Assembly (NCBI RefSeq): GCF_000019845.1
Contig: NC_010581.1
Location: 2,237,501-2,301,500, forward strand
Length of the DNA: 64,000 nucleotides
Source of the DNA: Beijerinckia indica subsp. indica ATCC 9039
GTDB lineage: Bacteria > Pseudomonadota > Alphaproteobacteria > Rhizobiales > Beijerinckiaceae
Reading direction: 5' to 3'
The notes below the pieces were generated by a model. The model was not told the origin of the DNA, did no database searches, and saw nothing but the letters and a program-made list of their open reading frames with translations. Shown here one piece after another: positions 1 through 9,000 of the stretch; the first letter of the stretch is position 1, and each line of letters starts with the position of its first letter. The position numbers and the translations under genes were made by a program.

Positions 1-566
1 AAGACCGTTTCCACCTGCTGTTGATCGTCGCGGATGAAGGGAAACGATACCACCTGAGTGCGCTCTGGGAACAGCAGCCGCTGACGAAAATTGTCGTCCA
101 GGTTCATGATCTGGGCTGCTTTCAGGAACTGCTGCTGGGCAAGCCGGAATATTGGCGAGTCCCATTCGTTACCGCGCGTCCGCGCCCGCGCCAGTGTGTA
201 GCGGATCGCGCGGCCAAGCGAGACCGCATTGATCTGGGTTTTGAGCAGATAGGCATACGCGCCCACATCCACCGCCCGCGCGGCCAGCTTCACATCATCC
301 ATGCTGGTCAGCACGATGACCGGCGTGTCTGGGGCAGCGGCTCGGACCTTGAACAGGGTCTCCAGTTCTTGGCTGTCAGGCAGGATCAGGTCGAGCAGAA
401 CGAGATCGAGCGCGCCGCGGCCGAGCCGCGCCAAGCCATCGCTGAGACAATCAACCACCTCCACGGCACACCGCAGTTGCACGTCCCCCGCAAGAAATCG
501 CAGGACCAGCTTAACGTGAAGGGGATTGTCCTCGACCAGCAACAGGCGAACGGGATGATCCACCAT
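1..566 (-). CDS. Receiver domain fused to a Glu/Leu/Phe/Val dehydrogenase N-terminus (partial at window edge)
   Basis: I translated this leftward frame by hand: 188 codons run open from the ATG at 566 off the left edge. Residues 1-125 form a CheY-like receiver: acidic pair E12/D13, phospho-acceptor D59 in VLLDLILPD, T87 and K109. From about W135 the same frame continues as EWDSPIF..AQQQFLKAA and then RLLFPERTQVVSFP, which I recognise as the usual beginning of bacterial glutamate-type dehydrogenases. No in-frame ATG, GTG or TTG lies between V101 and M154, so the dehydrogenase part has no separate start at its normal position. A Shine-Dalgarno AGGAG lies 8 bases before the ATG. The dehydrogenase (oxidative deamination of glutamate or a related amino acid) is inferred from about 50 residues; the catalytic part is outside the window. 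Confidence 0.72.
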   Translation of the reverse strand, partial: MVDHPVRLLLVEDNPLHVKLVLRFLAGDVQLRCAVEVVDCLSDGLARLGRGALDLVLLDLILPDSQELETLFKVRAAAPDTPVIVLTSMDDVKLAARAVDVGAYAYLLKTQINAVSLGRAIRYTLARARTRGNEWDSPIFRLAQQQFLKAAQIMNLDDNFRQRLLFPERTQVVSFPFIRDDQQQVETV

Positions 567-695
567 GACCCACACTCCTGAATTCTATCAGAAATATTGG
601 GCTTCTTCACTTTCCGTGCAAGCATCAGAGCTATGGAGCAATATACAATTGATCTTATCGCTTCCCCTCGTTTTGAAAAGTGTCAAAATATCATA

Positions 696-1391
696 TCACA
701 AGGCTTCCAAGCTATGACTCTTTGCATCACGCTCGGGCGAACGACGCCAAATATTATCGACCAGAATGTAAATGCTGGTCATCAACACCCATAGCGGGAA
801 AATGATGAAGCTCCAGCTTATGTAATAGCTGCCGAATAGAAGAACCAGAGCCATCCCGTATCCGAGAAAGACCAGCCAGCGTGGTGAGATCTCCGTATAG
901 ATTGCGAGCGTTGACGTCGTGACCATGAAAACACTTGCCATCTTTGTCATATAGATATTCACAATATTGAATATTGCGGCGCGCGCGAAATGAAAGGTCG
1001 TAGACCCTACAAGCTCCTCTGGTCGCGCATAAAAAGCGATTATGATTGCACCGATCAGGGCCGCAGCGCTGAAAAGCATGGCGAGGTATAAAAGACCACT
1101 GCCGAAAAAGACCGTCGCGAAAAATCGGTCTTCGGCCTGGCCGAGCCGGTCGCGCAGCACTCCGATGAACCAAAGAAAGGCAATTCCGGCAAAGGGAACC
1201 AGATTCAAAGCAAGAGCAACGGTTTTCGAACTATCCCTAAGCCATGATCCAGGCTCTTGTGGATCACGCGGTGTCGAAATCCACAGAAGCCAGAATATGA
1301 TTATCAGGAGGACGGAAAAGACTATGCCTGCGATGGCAGCGGCCTTGGGTGTTCTTAAAGGCGCGCGAGTCAAGGTCTCATTCTGCGTCAT
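696..1391 (-). CDS. Multi-pass membrane protein of unknown function
   Basis: A 231-residue protein with about five or six hydrophobic segments: near residues 17-40, 58-80, 92-123, 137-165 and a long stretch 172-212. The N-terminus carries an RTPKAAAIAG motif just before the first membrane segment. I chose the ATG at 1391 because AGGAC lies 8 bases upstream; an in-frame extension to 1427 lacks a ribosome site. I do not recognise a named family or a catalytic motif. It follows the receiver-dehydrogenase gene's upstream region on the same strand and has no evident operon partner. A short RTPKA-like peptide is also encoded in the terminator region near 14.7 kb. Confidence 0.75.
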   Translation of the reverse strand: MTQNETLTRAPLRTPKAAAIAGIVFSVLLIIIFWLLWISTPRDPQEPGSWLRDSSKTVALALNLVPFAGIAFLWFIGVLRDRLGQAEDRFFATVFFGSGLLYLAMLFSAAALIGAIIIAFYARPEELVGSTTFHFARAAIFNIVNIYMTKMASVFMVTTSTLAIYTEISPRWLVFLGYGMALVLLFGSYYISWSFIIFPLWVLMTSIYILVDNIWRRSPERDAKSHSLEAL

Positions 1392-1530
1392 CGCCGACGT
1401 CCTGTTGAAATCCCGCATAACAGCCAAGTTGCCACATTAATGCGGATACAAAGGGTCCATATCCGGAATATCGCCGTTGGGATGCTCATTTCATCGACGA
1501 ACACAGTCCGTGCTCGCCGACATAACGAGC

Positions 1531-2259
1531 TTATCCATCGAGTTCCGGATAATGGCGGAAGATTCCTTGCTCGTTGAATGCCACACGGCGGTCGCTCTCG
1601 AGATAAGCGCGAATGCGCGGACCTTGCGCGACAGCATGATGCAAAGCCGCCACGCGTGGAACGTGCTTTAAGGTCCTCTTCGTACTTCGTGGGAAGGCAT
1701 AGAGCAGACCTTCAACGGTCTGAAACAGCGATAAGTCGGCATAGCTTATGGCCTTGCCCACGAGATGCCGATCACCTTCGGGATTACGAGCCAAGATTTC
1801 TTCGAACCAGCCGAGGAACCGGGGGATTCGATCTTTACGGAAATATTCGGCTCGACGCAGCGCTTCCGGCTTCTGCTCCTCATAGTAAAGAGCTGCACTC
1901 AAAGGATGATGGGTGTCATGGGCCTCCGCGACGAGATCCGCGATGGTGAGTTGAATCTGGTGGGTCCACAGCCGCTTCACCTCGTCTCTGGGAGCCAGTT
2001 GGTGGCGGTCGCCGAGATAGAGAAGGATGACTGCGGTTTGGCCAATCAAAATATCCCCGTCCTTCAGGACAGGGATTGCAAATGGCGGATGAGGGATATC
2101 GTCTCGCTCAAGAAGCGCCATTAGCGCCGTGTCACCGCCACCCTGGCTGTCCGGCTTGCGGGCAATGTCGATATAATCTGCGCCTGCTTCTTCCAATGCC
2201 AGTCGGACGAACTCGCCGCGTCCCTGAATGCCGGACCAGTAGTAAAGTTCATAGGCCAT
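1531..2259 (-). CDS. Glutathione S-transferase family protein
   Basis: A 242-residue cytosolic GST-like protein. The N-terminal thioredoxin-like half begins AYELYYWSGIQGRGEFVRLAL, with the Tyr/Ser region that usually activates glutathione, followed by the cis-Pro stretch FAIPVLKDGD and the QT-AVILLYLG segment that contacts the glutathione gamma-glutamyl group. The C-terminal half is helical, with the N-capping-box-like SYADLSLFQ. GSTs conjugate glutathione to electrophiles or act as peroxidases; the substrate cannot be read from sequence. The start at 2259 has GGAGC 6 bases upstream; nine more in-frame residues upstream have no ribosome site. It is divergent from the amidinotransferase gene, 51 bases away. 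Confidence 0.85.
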   Translation of the reverse strand: MAYELYYWSGIQGRGEFVRLALEEAGADYIDIARKPDSQGGGDTALMALLERDDIPHPPFAIPVLKDGDILIGQTAVILLYLGDRHQLAPRDEVKRLWTHQIQLTIADLVAEAHDTHHPLSAALYYEEQKPEALRRAEYFRKDRIPRFLGWFEEILARNPEGDRHLVGKAISYADLSLFQTVEGLLYAFPRSTKRTLKHVPRVAALHHAVAQGPRIRAYLESDRRVAFNEQGIFRHYPELDG

Positions 2260-2310
2260 GGACAAGCTCCATGCAGGCGCCATCACCGCCGTGGCAAAGC
2301 AGCGGAACCC

Positions 2311-3486
2311 ATGAGACGGATGAAGGTTTCAAGCCCAGGGACTCTCAACCTGGATGTGTGCGCCATGGATATGATCGCGCAATCTTTTGGCTTGAATATC
2401 GCCCCTCACCAGACCTGCCCGGTGAACTCGCACAATGAATGGGACCCGCTGGAGGAAGTGATTGTCGGCCGGCTAGAAGGCGCGACTCTCCCCTCCAGGC
2501 ATCCAGTTGTGTCCTGCAACGTTCCCGGCATGGCCGGACGGTTTCAAGCTTTGGTCGCGGGCCTGCATTATCCCAAAATCATGGTCGAGCGGGCACAGCG
2601 CGAATTGGACGGATTCATCGCTCTCCTGCAATCCTTGAACATTACCGTGACACGGCCGGAACCCGTCGATCACAGGAAGCGTTTCGGTACACCCGAATGG
2701 TCTTCACGCGGCTTTTGTAATGCCTGTCCGCGCGACAGCATGCTGGTGATTGGCGATGAGATCATCGAGACACCCATGGCTTGGCCGTGCCGTTATTTCG
2801 AGACGCATTCCTATCGTCCTATCCTCAAGGATTATTTCCGGCGTGGCGCGCGCTGGACGGCCGCGCCAAGACCACAATTAAGCGATGATCTCTATGACGG
2901 CGACTACCATCCGCCCCGGAAGGGCGAACCGGTCACTTATATCCTGACCGAATTCGAACCCGTCTTCGACGCCGCCGATTTCATCCGTTGCGGGCGCGAT
3001 CTGTTTGTCATCCGCAGCAATGTCACCAATCTTTCCGGCATCACCTGGCTACGCCGCCATTTAGGCGAGACCTATCGCATTCATGAGATCACGAGCCGCT
3101 GTCCCAACCCCATGCATATCGATACGACCATTTTGCCCTTGGGTCCTGGCAAATTGCTGATCAATCCCGATTATATCGATATCGAGCAATTGCCGCCCAT
3201 CCTGAAAAAATGGGATATTCTCGTCGCTCCCGAGCCGGACCCGATCGATGATCTTTTTCTGAAAATCACCTCGCTCTGCGGCAAATGGCTCAATATGAAT
3301 GTGCTGACGATCGATGAGAAACGCGTCATCGTCGATCAGCATCACAAAGGCATGATCGACGCTCTGGAACGCTGGGGGTTCGAACCCATCCCCTGCCCGT
3401 TTCTGCATTATGCCGCCTTCGGCGGAGCCTTTCATTGCGCGACGCTCGACATCAGGCGACGCGGCACATTGCAAAACTATTTTTGA
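2311..3486 (+). CDS. L-arginine:glycine amidinotransferase homologue
   Basis: A 391-residue enzyme of the arginine amidinotransferase family (pentein fold), which moves the amidino group of arginine to an amine acceptor such as glycine. The catalytic set is intact: FDAADF with D220, PMHIDTT with H269 and D271, and FHCATLDIRRRG with nucleophile C376. The 49-residue D-to-H spacing equals that of human AGAT (D254/H303), and the ending RRRGTLQ is typical. Family members also include StrB-type and cyanotoxin CyrA-type enzymes, so the acceptor could be something other than glycine. The ATG at 2311 has GGAA close upstream; other in-frame ATGs follow. It converges on a guanidinium-type exporter whose stop lies 15 bases beyond. 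Confidence 0.85.
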   Translation: MRRMKVSSPGTLNLDVCAMDMIAQSFGLNIAPHQTCPVNSHNEWDPLEEVIVGRLEGATLPSRHPVVSCNVPGMAGRFQALVAGLHYPKIMVERAQRELDGFIALLQSLNITVTRPEPVDHRKRFGTPEWSSRGFCNACPRDSMLVIGDEIIETPMAWPCRYFETHSYRPILKDYFRRGARWTAAPRPQLSDDLYDGDYHPPRKGEPVTYILTEFEPVFDAADFIRCGRDLFVIRSNVTNLSGITWLRRHLGETYRIHEITSRCPNPMHIDTTILPLGPGKLLINPDYIDIEQLPPILKKWDILVAPEPDPIDDLFLKITSLCGKWLNMNVLTIDEKRVIVDQHHKGMIDALERWGFEPIPCPFLHYAAFGGAFHCATLDIRRRGTLQNYF

Positions 3487-3501
3487 AACGGCTCGCCCTG
3501 C

Positions 3502-3816
3502 TCACGAGGTGACTTTCAAGCCAATGATCCCGATGAGAACGAGGCCGATGGAAACGAGTCTCGGCCAATTTGCTGGCTCGTGGAAAAGATAGATACCAAG
3601 CACAACCGTACCAACGGCGCCAATGCCGGTCCAAACAGCATAAGCAGTGCCGACCGGCAATGTTTTGAGAGCAAGACCAAGAAAGCCGATGCTCGCGACC
3701 ATGGCAACGAGAGTGGCGATGCTGGGCAGGAGAAGCGAAAAGCCGCGCGTATATTTGAGGCCAATAGCCCAGGCTATTTCGCACAGGCCCGCAATCAGCA
3801 GAAAAATCCAGGCCAT
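3502..3816 (-). CDS. sugE: SMR family exporter, guanidinium-type (SugE/Gdx)
   Basis: A 104-residue protein with four transmembrane helices, the normal size for small multidrug resistance dimers. The [14 protein letters not shown] segment holds the membrane-embedded glutamate that exchanges protons for substrate, and [17 protein letters not shown] is the signature of the SugE/Gdx branch. Characterised Gdx proteins export guanidinium rather than bulky quaternary ammonium drugs, so guanidinium is the likely substrate here (family knowledge, not proven). The ATG at 3816 follows AAGGA by 7 bases; a TTG two codons earlier is less likely. It lies 77 bases after mobB on the same strand and converges with the amidinotransferase. 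No guanidine riboswitch was recognised in the short upstream gap. Confidence 0.88.
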   Translation of the reverse strand: MAWIFLLIAGLCEIAWAIGLKYTRGFSLLLPSIATLVAMVASIGFLGLALKTLPVGTAYAVWTGIGAVGTVVLGIYLFHEPANWPRLVSIGLVLIGIIGLKVTS

Positions 3817-3893
3817 CGACAATTCCTTGCTCTTTCTAAAACAGGCGGAACCAGCCGAACGGTCAGCCAGCGGTCATCATTCCGTTTTGAATG

Positions 3894-4403
3894 TCAAAGC
3901 GCTCGCGCCTCGTTGATGACCATTTCCGCGATCGCGTCAATATCCTGCAAAGAAAGAGAACGAATGGAACCTGGGAAAATCATTGGATCTTCACTCGCAA
4001 CCGCGATGATACCGGGCTGAGACGGAAACAAGGCGTCTTTGCCGATGGCAGGCCGATAAACCTCGATGGATTGGGGCACAAGCGCATGAAATCCCTCGAC
4101 CAAAACGAAATCGACCGGCGCAAGGCGGCCGATCAATTCCCGCAGATCGAACTTTTGCTCCGCATCCTGTTCATGCATCAGCACCCAGCGCTGGTTGGAG
4201 ATCAGCATCACTTCAAAAGCGCCAGCCGACCGATGAATGAAGGAGTCCTTGCCAGGGCGATCAATATCGAAGCCATGATGGGCATGTTTGAGCGTCGACA
4301 CTCTATAGCCGCGCGCGCAAAGCGCCGGGATCAGGCGGGCGATCAGCGTCGTTTTTCCCGACCCACTCCGGCCGATAATACCCATCACCTTAGGAAAGCT
4401 CAT
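3894..4403 (-). CDS. mobB: Molybdopterin-guanine dinucleotide biosynthesis protein B
   Basis: A 169-residue P-loop GTPase with Walker A GRSGSGKTTL at residues 11-20, the TLKHAHHGFDID motif and the LVEGFH segment typical of MobB. MobB assists MobA in attaching GMP to molybdopterin to form the MGD cofactor. The setting fits: the nitrate reductase upstream on the same strand needs Mo-bis-MGD. MobA and moaA-E are not in the window. The gene lies 131 bases after nasS, so it may be read as the end of the nitrate cluster or from its own promoter. Confidence 0.9.
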   Translation of the reverse strand: MSFPKVMGIIGRSGSGKTTLIARLIPALCARGYRVSTLKHAHHGFDIDRPGKDSFIHRSAGAFEVMLISNQRWVLMHEQDAEQKFDLRELIGRLAPVDFVLVEGFHALVPQSIEVYRPAIGKDALFPSQPGIIAVASEDPMIFPGSIRSLSLQDIDAIAEMVINEARAL

Positions 4404-4534
4404 GAGGACGCCGCTTTATGGTGCCGTGATAAAAAGGCTTATAGCATCGCTCATGCATCCGAATGAACGAGGAATGTTCTCGCTCAGAAAGAAGCAACAC
4501 CACGGCATGAGATCCGATCATCGGAACGATCGGG

Positions 4535-5503
4535 TTAGGCGCTCTTCTTCACAAGCAAATCTCCATTCTGCTCCCGCGAAAGCCAGTCCAAACGCTGCAT
4601 GTCACTGACACACCAGGCGAGATCCGCATCGGATACTGTCAGGGAAGAACAAAATTCCATTCGTTCAAGCCCCTCACCGCTGGGCATGACGGAAAGGGTC
4701 GCGGCGAGCGGCAGGCCAAGACCGCCATGCGCGACATCCGTGGCCAGCAATTGAGCAATTTCATGCTGGCGCTCTTGATCGTTACAGAGATGAATGCCCT
4801 CTGATATTACGGTTTGAAGAAGAGACAGCCCTGTTGACCCTCTATCCAGCCAATTTTGCGAGACGATCAGGCATTTCTCGATATGGCCGGGCACCACATC
4901 CGCCGATCCCGCGATCATGAACCCAAGTCTATCGAGACAGGCTTCGGCCCCCCAAGGCGGACCGGCACAAAATCCATCGATCTCTTGGCGCGCCAATGCC
5001 GTGACCATCTGATCCGGCGGCATGACAAGGGTTTCCACGGCATGATCGGGATCGATATCGATCGAGGCTAGAAAACGGCGCAGGATCAGATTGTGGGTCG
5101 AGAAAATATGGACGACCGCGAGACGCGGCATGCGGCCAAGCCGTTGCTTCCAGCTGTCAAAGATTTGCCGCCGCGCATTGTCGCCAAAAGGCCGGCTCAT
5201 GTCATCGGGCCTCATCCCTCGCAGCACGATCATATTGCCACCCCGGCTCAGCGCGGCGGCGATATGAAGACCGACCCTGCGCCCACGCTGCCCCGCCGCC
5301 GTGGCCAAGGCCAGTGGCGGAAACATGATCGCGGCATCGAGCGCGCCCCAGGTCAGCTTATCGGCGAGATTGGCCCAGGAGGGCTCCACCGAAATCTGGG
5401 CTTCGATCCCAGCCGCCTGAAAAAGCCCGAAGCGGTGCGCCACGAGGACCGGCGCGCTATCAGCCAGACGCAACAGTCCGATACGAATGGGAAGTCCGCT
5501 CAT
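4535..5503 (-). CDS. nasS: Nitrate/nitrite sensor NasS (cytoplasmic NrtA-like binding protein)
   Basis: A 322-residue protein of the NrtA/CmpA substrate-binding family: it begins IRIGLLRLADSAPVLVAHR and has the DGFCAGPPWGAEA region near the middle. It has no signal peptide, which separates the soluble sensor NasS from the exported NrtA. NasS binds nitrate or nitrite and, without ligand, holds NasT inactive. It starts 4 bases inside the end of nasT, so the two are translationally coupled, the usual NasT-NasS pairing. No NrtBCD permease is nearby; transport is by NarK instead. Confidence 0.88.
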   Translation of the reverse strand: MSGLPIRIGLLRLADSAPVLVAHRFGLFQAAGIEAQISVEPSWANLADKLTWGALDAAIMFPPLALATAAGQRGRRVGLHIAAALSRGGNMIVLRGMRPDDMSRPFGDNARRQIFDSWKQRLGRMPRLAVVHIFSTHNLILRRFLASIDIDPDHAVETLVMPPDQMVTALARQEIDGFCAGPPWGAEACLDRLGFMIAGSADVVPGHIEKCLIVSQNWLDRGSTGLSLLQTVISEGIHLCNDQERQHEIAQLLATDVAHGGLGLPLAATLSVMPSGEGLERMEFCSSLTVSDADLAWCVSDMQRLDWLSREQNGDLLVKKSA

Positions 5504-6081
5504 CCTTCGTGACCTTCTGAACTTGTACGAAGATAATCTTCCGCCACGTCGGCCAATTTCCTCGCCTGATCCATGGCCCGCCGCCGCAGCCAGCGATAGG
5601 CCTCGGGCTCGCTCATCCGGTTCGTCCGCATCAAGACCGCCTTCGCACGATCGACCGTCGCACGATCCGAGAGCTGTTGCTGCGCCACGCGCAATTCATC
5701 CTCCGTGCGGCGGAAACGATCATAAAGCGCGATCGCCGCCCGCAGCAGCGGCTTCACATCCTTCGGAGGCGTATCTACGACATTATAAGAGCATACACCT
5801 GCCTCAAAGGCAGCCTCCATCAAATCCGTATCATCCTCATCGACGAAGAGCACGACCGGACGCCTTGAGCCGGACACGGCCAGAGCGCGCACACTATCGA
5901 GTGCATCACGATCAGGCCGTGAAATATCGACCAGAACGACATCTGGACCATGGAGGGAAACGGCATCGATCAGGGATTGTCCAGGAACGAGCCGCACCAA
6001 TTCAAGAGACGGATCACCCGCGAAAATATCCGACAAGGCACGCGCGCGGCCACGGTTTTCATCCGCCAGCAGAATCCTCAT
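5500..6081 (-). CDS. nasT: ANTAR-domain antiterminator NasT
   Basis: A 193-residue response-regulator-like protein. The N-terminal receiver-like domain begins MRILLADENRGRA and keeps an aspartate in VVLVDISRPD. The C-terminal ANTAR RNA-binding domain has the helix DRAKAVLMRTNRMSEPEAYRWLRRRAM. NasT binds paired hairpins in nitrate-gene leader RNA and prevents early termination; NasS controls it. The ATG at 6081 follows GAGG by 6 bases and is preferred. A TTG at 6093 that overlaps the nasA stop is possible but weaker. The gene lies directly behind the nitrate reductase gene. Confidence 0.88.
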   Translation of the reverse strand: MRILLADENRGRARALSDIFAGDPSLELVRLVPGQSLIDAVSLHGPDVVLVDISRPDRDALDSVRALAVSGSRRPVVLFVDEDDTDLMEAAFEAGVCSYNVVDTPPKDVKPLLRAAIALYDRFRRTEDELRVAQQQLSDRATVDRAKAVLMRTNRMSEPEAYRWLRRRAMDQARKLADVAEDYLRTSSEGHEG

Positions 6082-6089
6082 TCCGCGCC

Positions 6090-9000
6090 TCAATAGACAT
6101 CACGCCGATAACGCCCAGCTTGGGAGAGTTTCGATATATAATCATCCGCGCGTTCATCGGCCATATTGCCATGCCGCGCCACGATGCGCCGCAAAGTGGC
6201 GTCCACGTCACGAGCCATATGCGCGGCGTCGCCGCAGACATAGACATAGGCTCCATCCTCAAGCCATTGCCAGACATCGGCGCCTGCCGCCATCATCTTG
6301 TCTTGCACATAGACACGCTCCGCCTGATCACGCGAAAAAGCCGTATCGAGCCGCGTCAGGCAGCGCGAGACCATGAACCCTGCCAGTTCCTCGTGATAGT
6401 AGAAATCGGACGCGACGTGCCGCTCTCCGAAAAACAACCAGTTTCCGCCTTGAGCGGCCTTCGCCTGGCGATGCTGAAGAAAACCCCGAAACGGCGCTAT
6501 GCCGGTCCCCGGTCCGATCATGATGATCGGCACGCCAGGATCCTGCGGCAAATGAAAATGAACCGACGCCTGCACAAAAACCGCGACGCCACACTCTTGC
6601 GCCCGATCGGCGAGGAAGGTGGAACAGACACCGGGATGCTCGCCCCGCGCCACGCCAACGGTCAGATGGACTTCATGCGGATGAACCTCAGGCGAGGACG
6701 CGATCGAATAGAGACGCGGCTGCATCTTGCGAAACAGGACGGGAACCTCCGCCGGCGAGACCTCAAGCCGGACATCGCGGAGCAAATCAAGCACATGCCC
6801 ACCTTCCGGCCTCCCCAGGCGCTCCAGGAGAGCCGGCGTTGGACGCGACAGATCCAGCCGCCGACGCAGCGCCTCCTTGAGCCCGATCTCACTCTGGCCA
6901 CGCAGCGACAAAGGTGTATCCTCAGGCAGACCAAGGCTTTTCAATACACTCTCGACCGCCGCATCATCGTGAACCGGCCAGACCCCAAGCGCATCGCCCG
7001 GTTCGTAAGTCAGCCCCGTCCCGGAAAGATCGAAACCGATCAATCGCGTATCCTTGTCGGAATCTGCGCCGGTGAGACGCTGGTTGAGGCAGAGGCGCGC
7101 CGTGGCCGGGTGATCCCGGCTTGGCACTTCCTTGTTTGAGGCCGCCTTTTCCGCGACCTTTCCAGCCCCTCGCTCCGGCTGGCTGCTTTGCTCTTTCACG
7201 CCTTGATCGGAGAGATGGGTGAGAAGTTGGCTACGCCACGCCTCGACATCCTCTTCATAATCGGCTTCGCAATCGATGCGGGCCAGAACGGGCTTTGCCC
7301 CCAGGGCGTCCAAGCGCTCATCCAGCGCACGGCCGAAACCACAAAAACTGGCATAAGAGGAATCGCCCAGCGCCAAAACGGCATAGGACAATTCCTCGAA
7401 CCGATCTTTCCGGGCGCGCAGCATGTTCCAGAACGCCGCGCCATTATCGGGGGCGTCACCATCCCCGAAGGTCGAGACGACGAACAGGGCCAAACCTTTT
7501 TCGAGATCCTTGGCGCGGCAGGTTTCCAGACTGGCGCAAACCACCGCCCTGCCCGCCTCCGTCAACCATTGAGCCACCTGCCCCGCCAAAGCCTCCGCCC
7601 GTCCGGTCTGCGAGGCCCACCAGATCTTGATGGCAGCGGGTTGCGGGATCACGGCTTGTGCGGACCGCGACCGTGAAAAGAGACCGGCCAGCATGCCGTT
7701 CACGAACAATCTTTGCGACAGGTCAAGCGGCGCTTTCTCCGGCACAACAGGCACTTCCGTCCCAGCCACAGAATCTTCCGCCGCGACACCCGCCAGGAAG
7801 CCGCCAAGCCAGAGACGCGCCTCATCGGAAAAATCAGCCGGCGCCGTCAGCGAGACATCAAGAAGCCGGGCCAACGCTTCAATCTTCACATCAACCTTCC
7901 TGTCGGTTTGCTCCGGCGATGCTTTCAAGGCACTATTATGCCCCATTGCCGGAGGCAGGCCTTCAAGATGCACGGCACATAATTTGAAGCCGGGCTGAAG
8001 AGAAACCGGATCCACCGCATCGGATGTCAGCGCATTCACGGCCAGTTCGTCACCGAAACGATCATTCCAGTGAAACGGGGCGAAACAGCTCCCCGGAGCG
8101 ACACGGTCGGAGAGACGGGCTGGCAGAACGGCCTCGCCACGCGGCGAGCGGATACGCACACCCTCCCCCTCGCGTACACACAGGCTTTGAGCATCGTCTG
8201 GGTGAAGTTCGATAAAGGGACCGGAATTGAGACGGTTCAATCCCTCGACCCGCCCGGTCTTGGTCAGCGTATGCCATTGATGCTGCAGACGGCCCGTATT
8301 CAGCAGAAAAGGATAAGCATCGCGAGGCTGTTCTTCCGGCGGCATGAACGGGCGTGCATAAAAGGCAGCCTTGCCATCCGGCCTCGCGAAAGTCGGCCAG
8401 GGCGCGCCGCGTCCCTCGACCGGTTCCTGCGCAGGATTGATATAGCGGATCGGATGACGCTGATCTGTATCGCCCGGCGGGCAAGGCCATTGCACCGGTC
8501 CCTCGCGCAGCCTTTCATGGCTGACGCCGCTCACATCATAACCAGTCCTCGGATTGGCGAAGCAACTAAGCTCGGCAAACACATCCCCTGCAGTTTCATA
8601 GGCAAAGGCATCACCAAAGCCCATGGCTCGGGCGATGCGGGCAATGATCTCCCAATCCGCCATGGCCTCACCCGGCGGCGGTACGGCCTGGCGGGCCAGG
8701 GTCAATGTCCGGTCGGAAGAGACCTGCACGCCATCCCCTTCCGCCCACAAGGCGCCCGGCAGGAGAATATCGGCAAAGGCCGCGGTTTCGCTATCGGCAA
8801 AGGCATCCTGCACAACCACCAGCTCAGCGCGTTCCAGCGCCTCGATCACGTGGCTGCGATGCGCGACGGTCGCCACCGGATTGGTGCAGATAATCCAGCA
8901 GGCGCGGATCTCGCCACGCGCCATAGCGTCAAACATGCCGATCGTGCCAAGGCCCGCATCCTCCCGGATCATTCCCTGCGGCAGCGACCATTGCGCCTCG

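Noticed and set aside
3370..3390. GGTTCGAACC, reminiscent of a tRNA T-loop
   Set aside because: It lies inside the amidinotransferase coding sequence and no cloverleaf can be formed around it.
3817..3893. Possible guanidine riboswitch before sugE
   Set aside because: The gap is only 77 bases and lacks the recognisable guanidine-I, II or III cores.
5487..7139. A 550-residue rightward open frame opposite nasT and nasA
   Set aside because: It is the antisense shadow of well-supported genes; its residues are Arg/Pro/His-rich without any family look.
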